Shown one piece after another: positions 35,695-43,311 of a stretch of 64,000 nt of DNA (position 1 is its first letter; each line of letters opens with the position of its first letter). The notes beneath the pieces were generated by a model. The model searched no databases. It saw only the letters and a list, made by a program, of their open reading frames with translations, and was not told where the DNA came from. Source of the stretch: Anaerocolumna sp. AGMB13020 (lineage in GTDB: Bacteria > Bacillota > Clostridia > Lachnospirales > Lachnospiraceae); NCBI RefSeq assembly GCF_033100115.1, contig NZ_CP136910.1:1240001-1304000 (forward strand), written 5' to 3'. The position numbers were made by a program, and so were the translations under genes.

Positions 35695-36135
35695 TTATTT
35701 CTTTGCTTTCGCACTTTGCGCTGCTGCTCTTTCTCTTTCTTCTCTTTCCTGTTCTTCCCGGATACGCTGTCTTCTCCTCTCATCCTCAAGCCTGCTCTGT
35801 TCGGCATAATATTCATACAGGCTTTGAGCAGAGGCTAATTTATTGCGAAAAGCAGCTATCATATTTTTATAATAATCCAATAAATTTGTAGTATCCGTCT
35901 GGTAGACTTCAAATTTTAGATCATACATATTAACCAACTCTCCAGCTAAGTTCTTATCTTTGGTCCCTTTCATTATCTTAAACTCCATGTCACAGCCTGT
36001 TTTCAAATTGCTATATAGCTCTTCCGCTTTGGGAATCTTCTTATTTAAATATTTGACTAATTTACTGTATTCATCTCTTTTTCGTTCATTGTCCGAGGTA
36101 TGAAAAAAATCACCAACCGAATCCCAGAAATACAT
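35695..36135 (-). CDS. Coiled-coil helper protein
   Basis: 146 residues, predicted helical throughout. Residues 1-110 hold a bundle-like region (YSKLVKYLNKKIPKAEELYS, TNLLDYYKNMIAAFRNKLAS). The last ~35 residues are an extreme charged stretch (SRLEDERRRQRIREEQERE, then RAAAQSAKAKK) with coiled-coil character. AAGGAGGAAT lies upstream of the ATG. It resembles the small coiled-coil proteins encoded just before LXG toxins, but I cannot name the family. It is 33 bases upstream of the WXG-like gene and 160 bases downstream of the WXG100 gene. Confidence 0.6.
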   Translation of the reverse strand: MYFWDSVGDFFHTSDNERKRDEYSKLVKYLNKKIPKAEELYSNLKTGCDMEFKIMKGTKDKNLAGELVNMYDLKFEVYQTDTTNLLDYYKNMIAAFRNKLASAQSLYEYYAEQSRLEDERRRQRIREEQEREERERAAAQSAKAKK

Positions 36136-36296
36136 CTTATTCCTCCTTCATTCCTATCTCTGTTTTTATCCGCTCTATTTTATTTTGCTTATTCCAAGCA
36201 TATACAGTCTTATTGTGAATTCTGAAAAAAGCTGCAGTAGGAAAGGATTCTCTGTTACCATCCCCTTCCTGCTGCAGCCTCTTTACGACTTCATTC

Positions 36297-36596
36297 TTAT
36301 AATTTTAGCCTGTCAGCGATTGCCTTATCTGTCTCCTCCAGGGTAGTTGCAGTTTGCGTTAACTGCGTTTGAATTCCAGTAAGAATCTGAGGCATCGTCT
36401 TGTCCAGAACCGGCCATAAGTCATTCGTAAAGCCGCTGATAAATGCAGATTGAGCAGCACCTTCCCAATTCGTTGCAATTTCATTGATTTTTGCATTCAA
36501 TGCATTTGCATCTGCTGTCATTGCCTCCTGTTTCTGCTTGATAAAACTCGCTGCATCTCTTAGTTCTTCCGGTGTAATTCTAATGGTTCCTGCCAT
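36297..36596 (-). CDS. WXG100 family type VII secretion protein (EsxA-like)
   Basis: 99 residues, the standard WXG100 length. Starting at MAGTIRITPEELRDAASFIK, it has the central NWEGAAQSAF turn at about 43-52 and two helices on either side (TPEELRDAASFIKQKQEAMT; LTQTATTLEETDKAIADRL). No signal peptide. I chose the ATG at 36596, preceded by AAAGGGG, over the in-frame 36677. A classic esx substrate, it is the first gene of the toxin operon. No EssC/EssB/EsaA genes are in the window, so the secretion apparatus must be elsewhere. A TCATATT box lies 193 bases upstream. Confidence 0.9.
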   Translation of the reverse strand: MAGTIRITPEELRDAASFIKQKQEAMTADANALNAKINEIATNWEGAAQSAFISGFTNDLWPVLDKTMPQILTGIQTQLTQTATTLEETDKAIADRLKL

Positions 36597-36788
36597 TTTT
36601 TTATCCCCTTTCAATTCGTATGATTTTATGTTAATGCTCCTTATTTTTAGGAGAATTAATATCTCATTCACATTCATCTAAATCAAGATGGTTTTTATCT
36701 GTGTTTTAGATACCATAACTTTGGTTAAGCTGTTATTTATATGTTATTAATTTATATTTTTTAATTTATGTTTTTTACTTACAGAAAC

Positions 36789-36795
36789 AATATGA
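36789..36795 (-). promoter_or_regulatory. TCATATT promoter-like box
   Basis: TGTCATATTGTT on the minus strand with ACTAC 15 bases upstream, before the WXG100 operon. GATACTACAAA is shared with the box at 17738. Confidence 0.55.
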
Positions 36796-37002
36796 CATTT
36801 ATTTTTGTTTGTAGTATCTTTTTAGGGTGTTTTTGAAATATAAAATACACTTTCTATAAAAATCGTATACAAAAACAAACTTTTTTAAAAAATAGCACAG
36901 CCTTTTTATTTACTCCTTTCCTAAAAGTTATAAAAAGCTTGATTATGATACCTCCTCCCGGCAGGGCTTTACATATAAATACACAAATTTTGTTACATAA
37001 AA

Positions 37003-37055
37003 AACTGACCTCCCAATTGTTAGATTTTTAGGTCTAACTTTTTGGGGGGTCAGTT
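37003..37055 (-). terminator. Terminator of the Big-domain protein gene
   Basis: Outer arms AACTGACCTCCCAA (37003-37016) and 37042-37055 enclose a second hairpin (GTTAGA/TCTAAC, 37019-37038). The minus strand ends in a T-run. The sequence also resembles ends of IS3-type elements (GACCCCCCAAAAAGTTAGAC), a look-alike noted but not proven. Confidence 0.7.
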
Positions 37056-37102
37056 CACTTTTAACGTCTATTTCATTCTATATACTAGATTTTATAAACC
37101 TC

Positions 37103-38419
37103 TTACCATTCTTCTTCCTTCGTTACTACTACTTTAACTGTAGCTGACTGATTTCCGCACTTTATGGTAATGTTTGCTTTTCCAGCTTTCAATGGTGTAT
37201 AAACCCAGCTTTCCTCTTCTTCATTATATACAACCTTTAAAACATCCGGTTTATCAGACTCAATGGTAACCTTATCGGTGGTATCCCAAGGATCCAGTTC
37301 ATAATTAATTTCAAAATATTCATCACCTATATAGGTAGATAATTCTTCCTCTTCAAGAGTTATTGCCTGGCAGGGTGCTTCTGCTACAACAATAGTAACT
37401 GTTCCAATAAGAGTTCCCTGTTCTGAGCCTTCTTTTACAGTAACTTCTGCGGTTCCGGCTTTGTTACCATAGATATATAAACTGCTGTCGTTTTGTTTTA
37501 ATAATAATACATTATTATCCTGATTAGCTTCATCGTAACCTTTTATCTCAAAATAATAACCTGTACTCTCTTTCCCATAATTAACCAGTGATAAAGCATT
37601 AATGGAATCACCTAACAACATTTCCTGTTTGCCTTCTGCAACACTGGTCTCTTTAATAACTACTTTGAAGCTTCCAAGAGTTCTGGTCTTTTTGTTGTAA
37701 GTTTCTTTCACCGTTATAGTATATGTACCGGCTTTTTTTGCCTCAAACTGATATCCGTAAATATAACGATCAGCTATAAAGCTTTTCAGAACATCCTGAT
37801 ATTCCTGATTATCTGTAACATCTTTTATATTGGAAGAACTATATTTCACTTCTTTTATTGTGAAATCATTACTACTGGAGGTCAGTGCATAGACTGCATT
37901 GGGATTACGATATTCAATACTGTACAAACTGCCGGAGGAGCTATAATATCCAGCAAGGTCAAAACCACCTTTTCCTACAGCAAATTCACTATCGGAATCA
38001 CTTACCAGGGTTGCATTTTTTACTGTGACTTTACATTTTCCGATTGTTGTTTTTTTGCTTTTTAAAGTCTGTACAAGGGTTATTGTAGCACTTCCTGCTT
38101 TCACACCAGTGAGGTCCCCACCGCTTTTACCTATCTTAACAACTTTGGTATTGCTGGAAGTAAACTGATAGGTTGCACCCTTCACTGCATTTTTAACTGT
38201 TAATTTTTGCGGACTCTCAATTTCCCAGTAATTTTTAATATAATATACCTTGTTTGTCATTTTGCCAACCGGTATTGTTAGACTGGTTGTGCTTATTGCT
38301 GTCTTTTTCGTGGCTGCTTCTGCAACAACTCCAGGCATAGCCAGGTTCCCTATAACCAGTGCACAGCAAAATACCATTACTACTAAAAGTTGCGTAATTT
38401 TCATCTTCTGCATTTTCAT
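37103..38419 (-). CDS. Secreted Ig-like (Big) domain protein
   Basis: 438 residues. Signal peptide at about 1-36 (QLLVVMVFCCALVIGNLAMPGVVAEAA). The mature part is a series of about four Ig-like domains of roughly 80-100 residues: one with a Big-like GVKAGSATITLVQTLKSKKTT, others with KKAGTYTITVKETYNKKTR, NKAGTAEVTVKEGSEQGTL and KAGKANITIKCGNQSATVKV. No catalytic domain is visible and no anchor is seen, so a structural or adhesive role is inferred. An AAAGGAG site precedes the ATG. It is single-gene with its own terminator at 37003-37055. Confidence 0.85.
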   Translation of the reverse strand: MKMQKMKITQLLVVMVFCCALVIGNLAMPGVVAEAATKKTAISTTSLTIPVGKMTNKVYYIKNYWEIESPQKLTVKNAVKGATYQFTSSNTKVVKIGKSGGDLTGVKAGSATITLVQTLKSKKTTIGKCKVTVKNATLVSDSDSEFAVGKGGFDLAGYYSSSGSLYSIEYRNPNAVYALTSSSNDFTIKEVKYSSSNIKDVTDNQEYQDVLKSFIADRYIYGYQFEAKKAGTYTITVKETYNKKTRTLGSFKVVIKETSVAEGKQEMLLGDSINALSLVNYGKESTGYYFEIKGYDEANQDNNVLLLKQNDSSLYIYGNKAGTAEVTVKEGSEQGTLIGTVTIVVAEAPCQAITLEEEELSTYIGDEYFEINYELDPWDTTDKVTIESDKPDVLKVVYNEEEESWVYTPLKAGKANITIKCGNQSATVKVVVTKEEEW

Positions 38420-39036
38420 AAATTATCTCCTTTGTTGTTAATTATTATCATATTATGTAAATTATACCAACATAACCTCATTTAGTTTAACAAATTTCTG
38501 ACAAAAGTCAAGAAAATTATACTTTATTTTCATTTTATTTACATATCGATATTATTATACTCTGTTACTTTAATATGTCTAGCCTATATCTTCCTATACA
38601 AGTGATAACTATGTAAAACTTACCAGTAATATGAATAATCTGATTGTGACCAGTCACCTATTATTCACAGATTAAGTTTCATGTAACTGCAGTCTTATTT
38701 TCTGCGATGCTTCTGTGTTGAAAGTTGTCTGCCTTTTTCAGGATTAAAAGTAAATCTCATAGCTCACTGCATTCCCCTTATTGCTCTCAAATCATTAGAT
38801 GGTATAATGCAATTAATAAAGAGGTTCAACATTTTAATATCAACAGAAATATATACAAATAAAATTCAATATAGTTTTTGTTTTTTTCTTAAATTATTTT
38901 TCACATATAATATGATTCGTTTTTTATTGTTTAGGTATTTATTTTATTTTTGAATTGAAATAATTCTAAAAATTAAGTCTATACATTAAAAATAATCACC
39001 TTAATTGAAGAACATATAATACTTATAATTATACAT
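38420..39036. other. Gene-free interval
   Basis: AT-rich with no supported gene. On the minus strand at about 38780-38695 a short frame (MRFTFNPEKGRQLSTQKHRR) could be a remnant. One TCATATT box lies within (38909-38915). Confidence 0.4.
38909..38915 (-). promoter_or_regulatory. TCATATT promoter-like box, far from any gene
   Basis: AATCATATTATA on the minus strand with ATAC 19 bases upstream. The nearest start on that strand is 490 bases downstream (38419). It may be leftover from a lost gene. Confidence 0.35.
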
Positions 39037-39207
39037 CTATCTACATCTCTCTATAATCTTCAGAATTTCTTCTCCATACTTATTTACCTTTGCTTCACCA
39101 AATCCAGATACCTTCAACAACTCTTTTCTACTCTTTGGCATTTTTAAAATCAAATCCTTCAGCTGGCTGTCATATAAAATACGGTTTAATTTTTTTTGAC
39201 TCCACAT
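39037..39207 (-). pseudogene. recQ: HRDC-domain fragment, probably from recQ
   Basis: 56 residues: after MWSQKKLNRILYDSQ the sequence LKDLILKMPKSRKELLKVSG and GFGEAKVNKYGEEILKIIE is a textbook HRDC domain, as at the C-terminus of RecQ helicases. The rest of the helicase is absent. It is the frame of the domain with a normal stop. An ATG exists at 39207 but no strong ribosome site, and a TCATATT box lies directly upstream, too close to be its promoter. It is read as a 3' relic of a deleted recQ-like gene. Confidence 0.75.
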
Positions 39208-39209
39208 TT

Positions 39210-39216
39210 AATATGA
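39210..39216 (-). promoter_or_regulatory. TCATATT box next to HRDC fragment
   Basis: TCATATTAAATG on the minus strand with TTAC 19 bases upstream; only 3 bases before the ATG at 39207. It may be coincidental, or the fragment may be part of a leaderless transcript. Confidence 0.3.
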
Positions 39217-39280
39217 TTAAAATAATTTTTTTTACGTAATTTTTTAATACTTTTAACAGAATTAAACAGAATCTAATCAA

Positions 39281-39319
39281 AAAAACATCAAGAACTAATT
39301 AAAAGTTCTTGATGTTTTT
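39281..39319 (-). terminator. Bidirectional terminator past galE
   Basis: Perfect 16-base arms (39281-39296, 39304-39319; AACATCAAGAACT core) with A- and T-runs at the ends, 140 bases beyond the galE stop. Confidence 0.85.
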
Positions 39320-39457
39320 TTGCTGTTTACTGCCTTTAATGATTGCAGTTTAAAAAATAGGTGAACGAAAATTTAGTCATTCACCTATAATCGGTACATA
39401 TTTTGCATAATCCTCCAGACTTTTTTTCTCACTGATTTTCTAAAAATTGCAGTAAAA

Positions 39458-40477
39458 TTATCTCCTATTCTGATAACCCATGGGATTATTTTTCTGCCAT
39501 CTCCAGGCATCTTCACACATATCATGTAAGTTTTTCTTGGCAGTCCAGTGCAATTCCTCTTTCGCAAGTGCAGCATCCGCATAACAGGTTGCGATATCTC
39601 CGGGTCTTCTTTCCTTAAGAATATAGGGTATCTCTTTGCCACAAACTTCTCGAAAGGCATGGAGCATTTCCAATACACTATAACCTCTTCCTGTTCCAAG
39701 GTTGTAGGCTCGTATACCCGGCTTCTCTGCCAACTTTTCCACAGCTTTTACATGTCCCAGGGCCAGATCGACAACATGAATATAATCACGTACACCGCTT
39801 CCATCCGGTGTGGGATAATCTGTCCCAAATACCCCTACTGCTTCCAACTTTCCGGCAGCAGTCTGGGTTATATAAGGTACAAGATTATTGGGAATTCCTT
39901 TGGGATCTTCACCGATCAAACCACTTTGATGTGCTCCTATGGGGTTAAAATATCTAAGAAGTATTATATTCCAAGCTGAATCTGACACATAGAGATCACG
40001 GAATATTTCCTCCAGCATGAGCTTGGTCCTGCCATAGGGATTGGTCACTGCCAAAGGAAAATCCTCTTTGATAGGTACTGTAACCGGATTTCCATATACG
40101 GTAGCCGAGGAACTGAATACTATATTTTTCACACCATGGTTTCTCATTACCTCTAAAAGTACCAACGTACCTGTTATATTATTCTGATAATATTCCAAAG
40201 GCTTATAAACAGATTCACCTACAGCCTTTAATCCGGCAAAATGAATTACTGTTTCAATCTTTTCCTGTTCAAATACCTGCATCAGATTATCTCTGTCCGT
40301 CAGGTCAGCACGATAGAATTTCAACTTTTTTCCGGTAATTGTTTCTACCCTTCGAAGAGCCTCTTCACTGGAGTTGCATAGATTATCCACTACTACTATA
40401 TCATAACCTGAATCCAACAGTTCAACGCAGGTATGACTCCCAATATATCCGGCTCCGCCGGTTACCAATATCGACAT
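39458..40477 (-). CDS. galE: UDP-glucose 4-epimerase
   Basis: 339 residues, the usual GalE length. N-terminal Rossmann motif GGAGYIGSHTC at about 7-17, active-site Ser and Tyr-x3-Lys in SSATVYG and NPYGRTK (about 123 and 148), and the substrate segment RYFNPIGAH. It interconverts UDP-glucose and UDP-galactose with bound NAD for the Leloir pathway and cell-surface sugars. I start at 40477 (MSILVTGGAG) because the longer frame adds an unconserved 17-residue leader; GAAGGGAAG lies upstream. No galK/galT is adjacent. A terminator follows at 39281-39319. Confidence 0.95.
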   Translation of the reverse strand: MSILVTGGAGYIGSHTCVELLDSGYDIVVVDNLCNSSEEALRRVETITGKKLKFYRADLTDRDNLMQVFEQEKIETVIHFAGLKAVGESVYKPLEYYQNNITGTLVLLEVMRNHGVKNIVFSSSATVYGNPVTVPIKEDFPLAVTNPYGRTKLMLEEIFRDLYVSDSAWNIILLRYFNPIGAHQSGLIGEDPKGIPNNLVPYITQTAAGKLEAVGVFGTDYPTPDGSGVRDYIHVVDLALGHVKAVEKLAEKPGIRAYNLGTGRGYSVLEMLHAFREVCGKEIPYILKERRPGDIATCYADAALAKEELHWTAKKNLHDMCEDAWRWQKNNPMGYQNRR

Positions 40478-40654
40478 TGTTTCCGCTTCCCTTCTGCTTC
40501 TCATTAACATTCCGCTCTTTTGTGCCAATTCCTCTACATCACAATATATATAATCATATTCTTCTCAGTATTCTATTCATAATGCACGTATTTATAGCTT
40601 AGAATTTTGAGTTTATTTCACTTGCCGTATATTTATTTAATTTAGCACCCAACT

Positions 40655-40805
40655 ACAGGATCCCACGGCAGAGTGTCTCATCCTCTGTTTAATCTGGAAG
40701 CTCATTTTTGCCTGGGCGTTAAAGCTTCGGCCATATGACGTTTTATTCCTGCAATAGAATAAGCAATTCCGGCGTCTTCCAGTCCTTCGATTACGCTTTA
40801 CAAAG
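40655..40805 (-). other. Short open fragment of unknown origin
   Basis: The minus strand stays open with VIEGLEDAGIAYSIAGIKRH, then MAEALTPRQK and a stop at about 40705. It reads like the C-terminus of a small enzyme subunit, but I cannot name one. There is no start or ribosome site, so it is probably a relic. Confidence 0.35.
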
Positions 40806-40808
40806 AAT

Positions 40809-42920
40809 CTATTTCAGTGTATAGGTTGGAAGCATTCCAGCGCTTGGAAGTCTGCTTACTATACTCCAACTGCTGTCCACATCCTTAAAACCGATACGAA
40901 AAGAACTTGCCAGGTTGCTGATTGCCGTCCTTTCAATTCTTGCTTCAAAAACAGAATCGTTGCTTACCACTGCAATATTAGTGTACCCCAGATCATTCCA
41001 GTCCCACATACTGTTATTGTCGGTATGACTATACAAATTTCCTAATTCAATTAAATAATCACTGCCGTTGTCAGTCCAGGTTTCATCGATATAACCAGTA
41101 GTAGCTTTATTATCGCTATCTAGGTAGATTTGAGCATTAGGCCCCAAGTTGCTTCCCTGTATGCAGATATAAATATAATTTAAATCATTGGTTATCTTAA
41201 GACTGGCAGCACTTTGTCCCCCTGCAGTTACCAAAGCTGTGATATTACTCCAGTCTGAGGAATTTCCATCTATTGTGATTGTCTCAGGTGCTGCAGGAGA
41301 CGAAGGGTTCAGGGTTATGGCAGACTTTGCAGACGGAGTTGCGGTCGGGGTTATGGTCGACTTTGTGGTCGGCGTTGTTGTCAGGGTTGTTGTCGACTTT
41401 GTGGTCGGCGTTGTTGCCGGTGTGGTTGTCGGTGTGGTTGTCGGTGTAGTTGTCGGTGTAGTTGTCGACTTTGTGGTCGAGGTCACTGTAGGTGTTCCTG
41501 TATTGCCAACGGAAAAGTTTCCCAATTCCAGCCACCCGTCTGTATTTTGTCCTGCATTAGCAAATCCCAGTTTATTACCATTGGCAAGTGGATTTACGAC
41601 TTTAATGCATATACTGTAAGACCCTGCTGCCAGGGAAGGGCGTGATTTGGTATACTCAAAAGTTTTTACTGTTCCATCTGCCGGTATGGTATTGAGATCC
41701 CAGGTTGTCGTCCAGCTCTTTATAAGCACTCCGTTCTGCTTAACTCCAATCTGTACTGGCCACATAGTATGATCATAATAGAAAGGAGCGATTCCGATAT
41801 TCGTAATATCAATACCTAAATAAAGAGGAGCGGTGGTTGATAGATTATCATAATAAGCTGTTTTTATCTGGAAATCATAACCTAGCTGCTTGGCGGCTGT
41901 TTTGGCATTTGTTAAGGTGTGTCCGGTATAATACTTCATCTGATCGCACATCAGCCAGGTGGGATGGGCTTCGCTCAGGCAGGCATCCCAACTTTGATTT
42001 GTGGAGCCCTGCCAGGTTGTTCCGGAAAAGATGGTATTTTGATCCGGCGGATATATTTCACCGCCAATGACGTCAGTCTTCCATTTATTCTGCTGGTTTA
42101 AGTCAATCAATTTCTGTCCATAGCTCCAGCTTTGACCTCCCTTAGCTGCCGATAAGGTTGCATATCCAAAGGAATCATCGTGGTATCCAATGTTCACGCT
42201 GGTATTTGGTAGTCCTGACTTGGGTTCCCTGACGCATAGCTGCGTTTTATTAAAATAGGTCTCGAAAGCGGTCAGAACCTCCGCATACACTGTATTTGAT
42301 ATATTCCAGTTTTCTTTACCATCAGAGGTATCCTCATCATATGGCCAATTATGCCACTCCCCCCAGAAGCCCAAAAGTCCCAAAGTAATATATCCGATAC
42401 GTGGGTCTCCATCGTATTTTGTACCAAAGGCTTTGATAAAATTCTGCATTGAGTTACGAAAGGTCTTGTTTTCATAATCTGGACTATAACCTGCTCCACC
42501 TAAGTCTACTGGTTCATTATAATAGCGCATGGCGAGACCGCCATCAATCAGAAACTGTGGTATACCAGTGGTCTCTCCCGGATAATCATAATAAAAACGA
42601 AATATTGCCTGATGCCCCCGTTCTGCTACTGCGTCCAGCCGGCTCTCTAGAGCAGACCAGTTAAAGGTATTCATACCCGTCTGCACCTCACGAACCGAAA
42701 TGTAAAACCATTCAAGGCTATGAGGAAATGTTGTCGTGCTATAATCAAAAGGCACAAATCCTTTTAATGGATTGTTGTCAAAAGAAATTCCCGGACTAAT
42801 TGTGTGAGCAGTATGACCTGCAGTACCAGTCAGCGAGGGATCCGTGGTTTTATACATAATGAATACTCCTATTATAAGAGAAAGTGATAGCATTAATACC
42901 CTTACTTTTTTTGTATTCAT
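40809..42920 (-). CDS. Secreted DUF4832-type glycosidase with CBM-like C-terminus
   Basis: 703 residues. Signal peptide at about 1-25 (VRVLMLSLSLIIGVFIMY). Residues about 45-490 form a (beta/alpha)8-like region with the DUF4874/DUF4832 pattern: NPLKGFVPF, RLDAVAERGHQAIFRFYYDY, and GFWGEWHNW with likely catalytic acids. A Thr/Pro linker of tandem TTTPTTTPTT-type units follows at about 495-555. The last ~150 residues are a carbohydrate-binding-like domain (ITIDGNSSDWSN, YIYICIQGSN), close to CBM9/DOMON-type folds. Predicted to act on an extracellular polysaccharide; substrate unknown. AAGGAGGG precedes the ATG. Monocistronic. Confidence 0.8.
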   Translation of the reverse strand: MNTKKVRVLMLSLSLIIGVFIMYKTTDPSLTGTAGHTAHTISPGISFDNNPLKGFVPFDYSTTTFPHSLEWFYISVREVQTGMNTFNWSALESRLDAVAERGHQAIFRFYYDYPGETTGIPQFLIDGGLAMRYYNEPVDLGGAGYSPDYENKTFRNSMQNFIKAFGTKYDGDPRIGYITLGLLGFWGEWHNWPYDEDTSDGKENWNISNTVYAEVLTAFETYFNKTQLCVREPKSGLPNTSVNIGYHDDSFGYATLSAAKGGQSWSYGQKLIDLNQQNKWKTDVIGGEIYPPDQNTIFSGTTWQGSTNQSWDACLSEAHPTWLMCDQMKYYTGHTLTNAKTAAKQLGYDFQIKTAYYDNLSTTAPLYLGIDITNIGIAPFYYDHTMWPVQIGVKQNGVLIKSWTTTWDLNTIPADGTVKTFEYTKSRPSLAAGSYSICIKVVNPLANGNKLGFANAGQNTDGWLELGNFSVGNTGTPTVTSTTKSTTTPTTTPTTTPTTTPATTPTTKSTTTLTTTPTTKSTITPTATPSAKSAITLNPSSPAAPETITIDGNSSDWSNITALVTAGGQSAASLKITNDLNYIYICIQGSNLGPNAQIYLDSDNKATTGYIDETWTDNGSDYLIELGNLYSHTDNNSMWDWNDLGYTNIAVVSNDSVFEARIERTAISNLASSFRIGFKDVDSSWSIVSRLPSAGMLPTYTLK

Positions 42921-43196
42921 ACGATATCCCTCCTTCTCAATTTTTCAGCTGTTCGCTGGAATCTCCTGTGGTAATTTAAAGGATAAATCCAATCCCTTCA
43001 GGCTATACAGCATAACCTAAACCTCAAACAATCTATTATATTTATTTAAATATCCGCTTCCATTCTCACTGTCTTTTGAGGTTATGGTTGATTCCTTATG
43101 AATCTATACCATATTTCTTATTATATACCTTTCTACTTGTATAAAATTATCGAATGTTGTATGATTCAGTCATTTTTTTTTAACTCCGATTATATT

Positions 43197-43276
43197 AAGT
43201 CCAACGATATAATTTGTAATGATATAAAGTCCAAAGATATAAATTGCAATGATATAAGGGCCTATGATATAAAATC
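43197..43276. repeat. 30-base tandem repeat, two and a half copies
   Basis: Units at 43197-43226 and 43227-43256 (each beginning AAGTCCAA and containing GATATAA twice) differ at four bases; a partial third unit follows. It lies just past the histidine-kinase stop. No protein is supported. Confidence 0.7.
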
Positions 43277-43311
43277 AGAATGTTCATGGTAAAAGACTAT
43301 TTCATTTTGTT

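Noticed and set aside
37003..37055. IS3-type terminal repeat
   Set aside because: Sequence looks similar, but there is no second end or transposase nearby, and the hairpin plus T-run fits a terminator.
38449..38456. An eleventh TCATATT-like box on the plus strand
   Set aside because: There is no plus-strand gene downstream and no upstream TAC, so I treat it as chance in AT-rich DNA.
41188..41619. Plus-strand frame with repeated VVVGVVVGV
   Set aside because: Antisense shadow of the Thr/Pro linker repeats of the DUF4832-type glycosidase.
43197..43276. Possible small protein with NDIKSKDI repeats
   Set aside because: Driven only by the 30-base DNA repeat; no start context or ribosome site.
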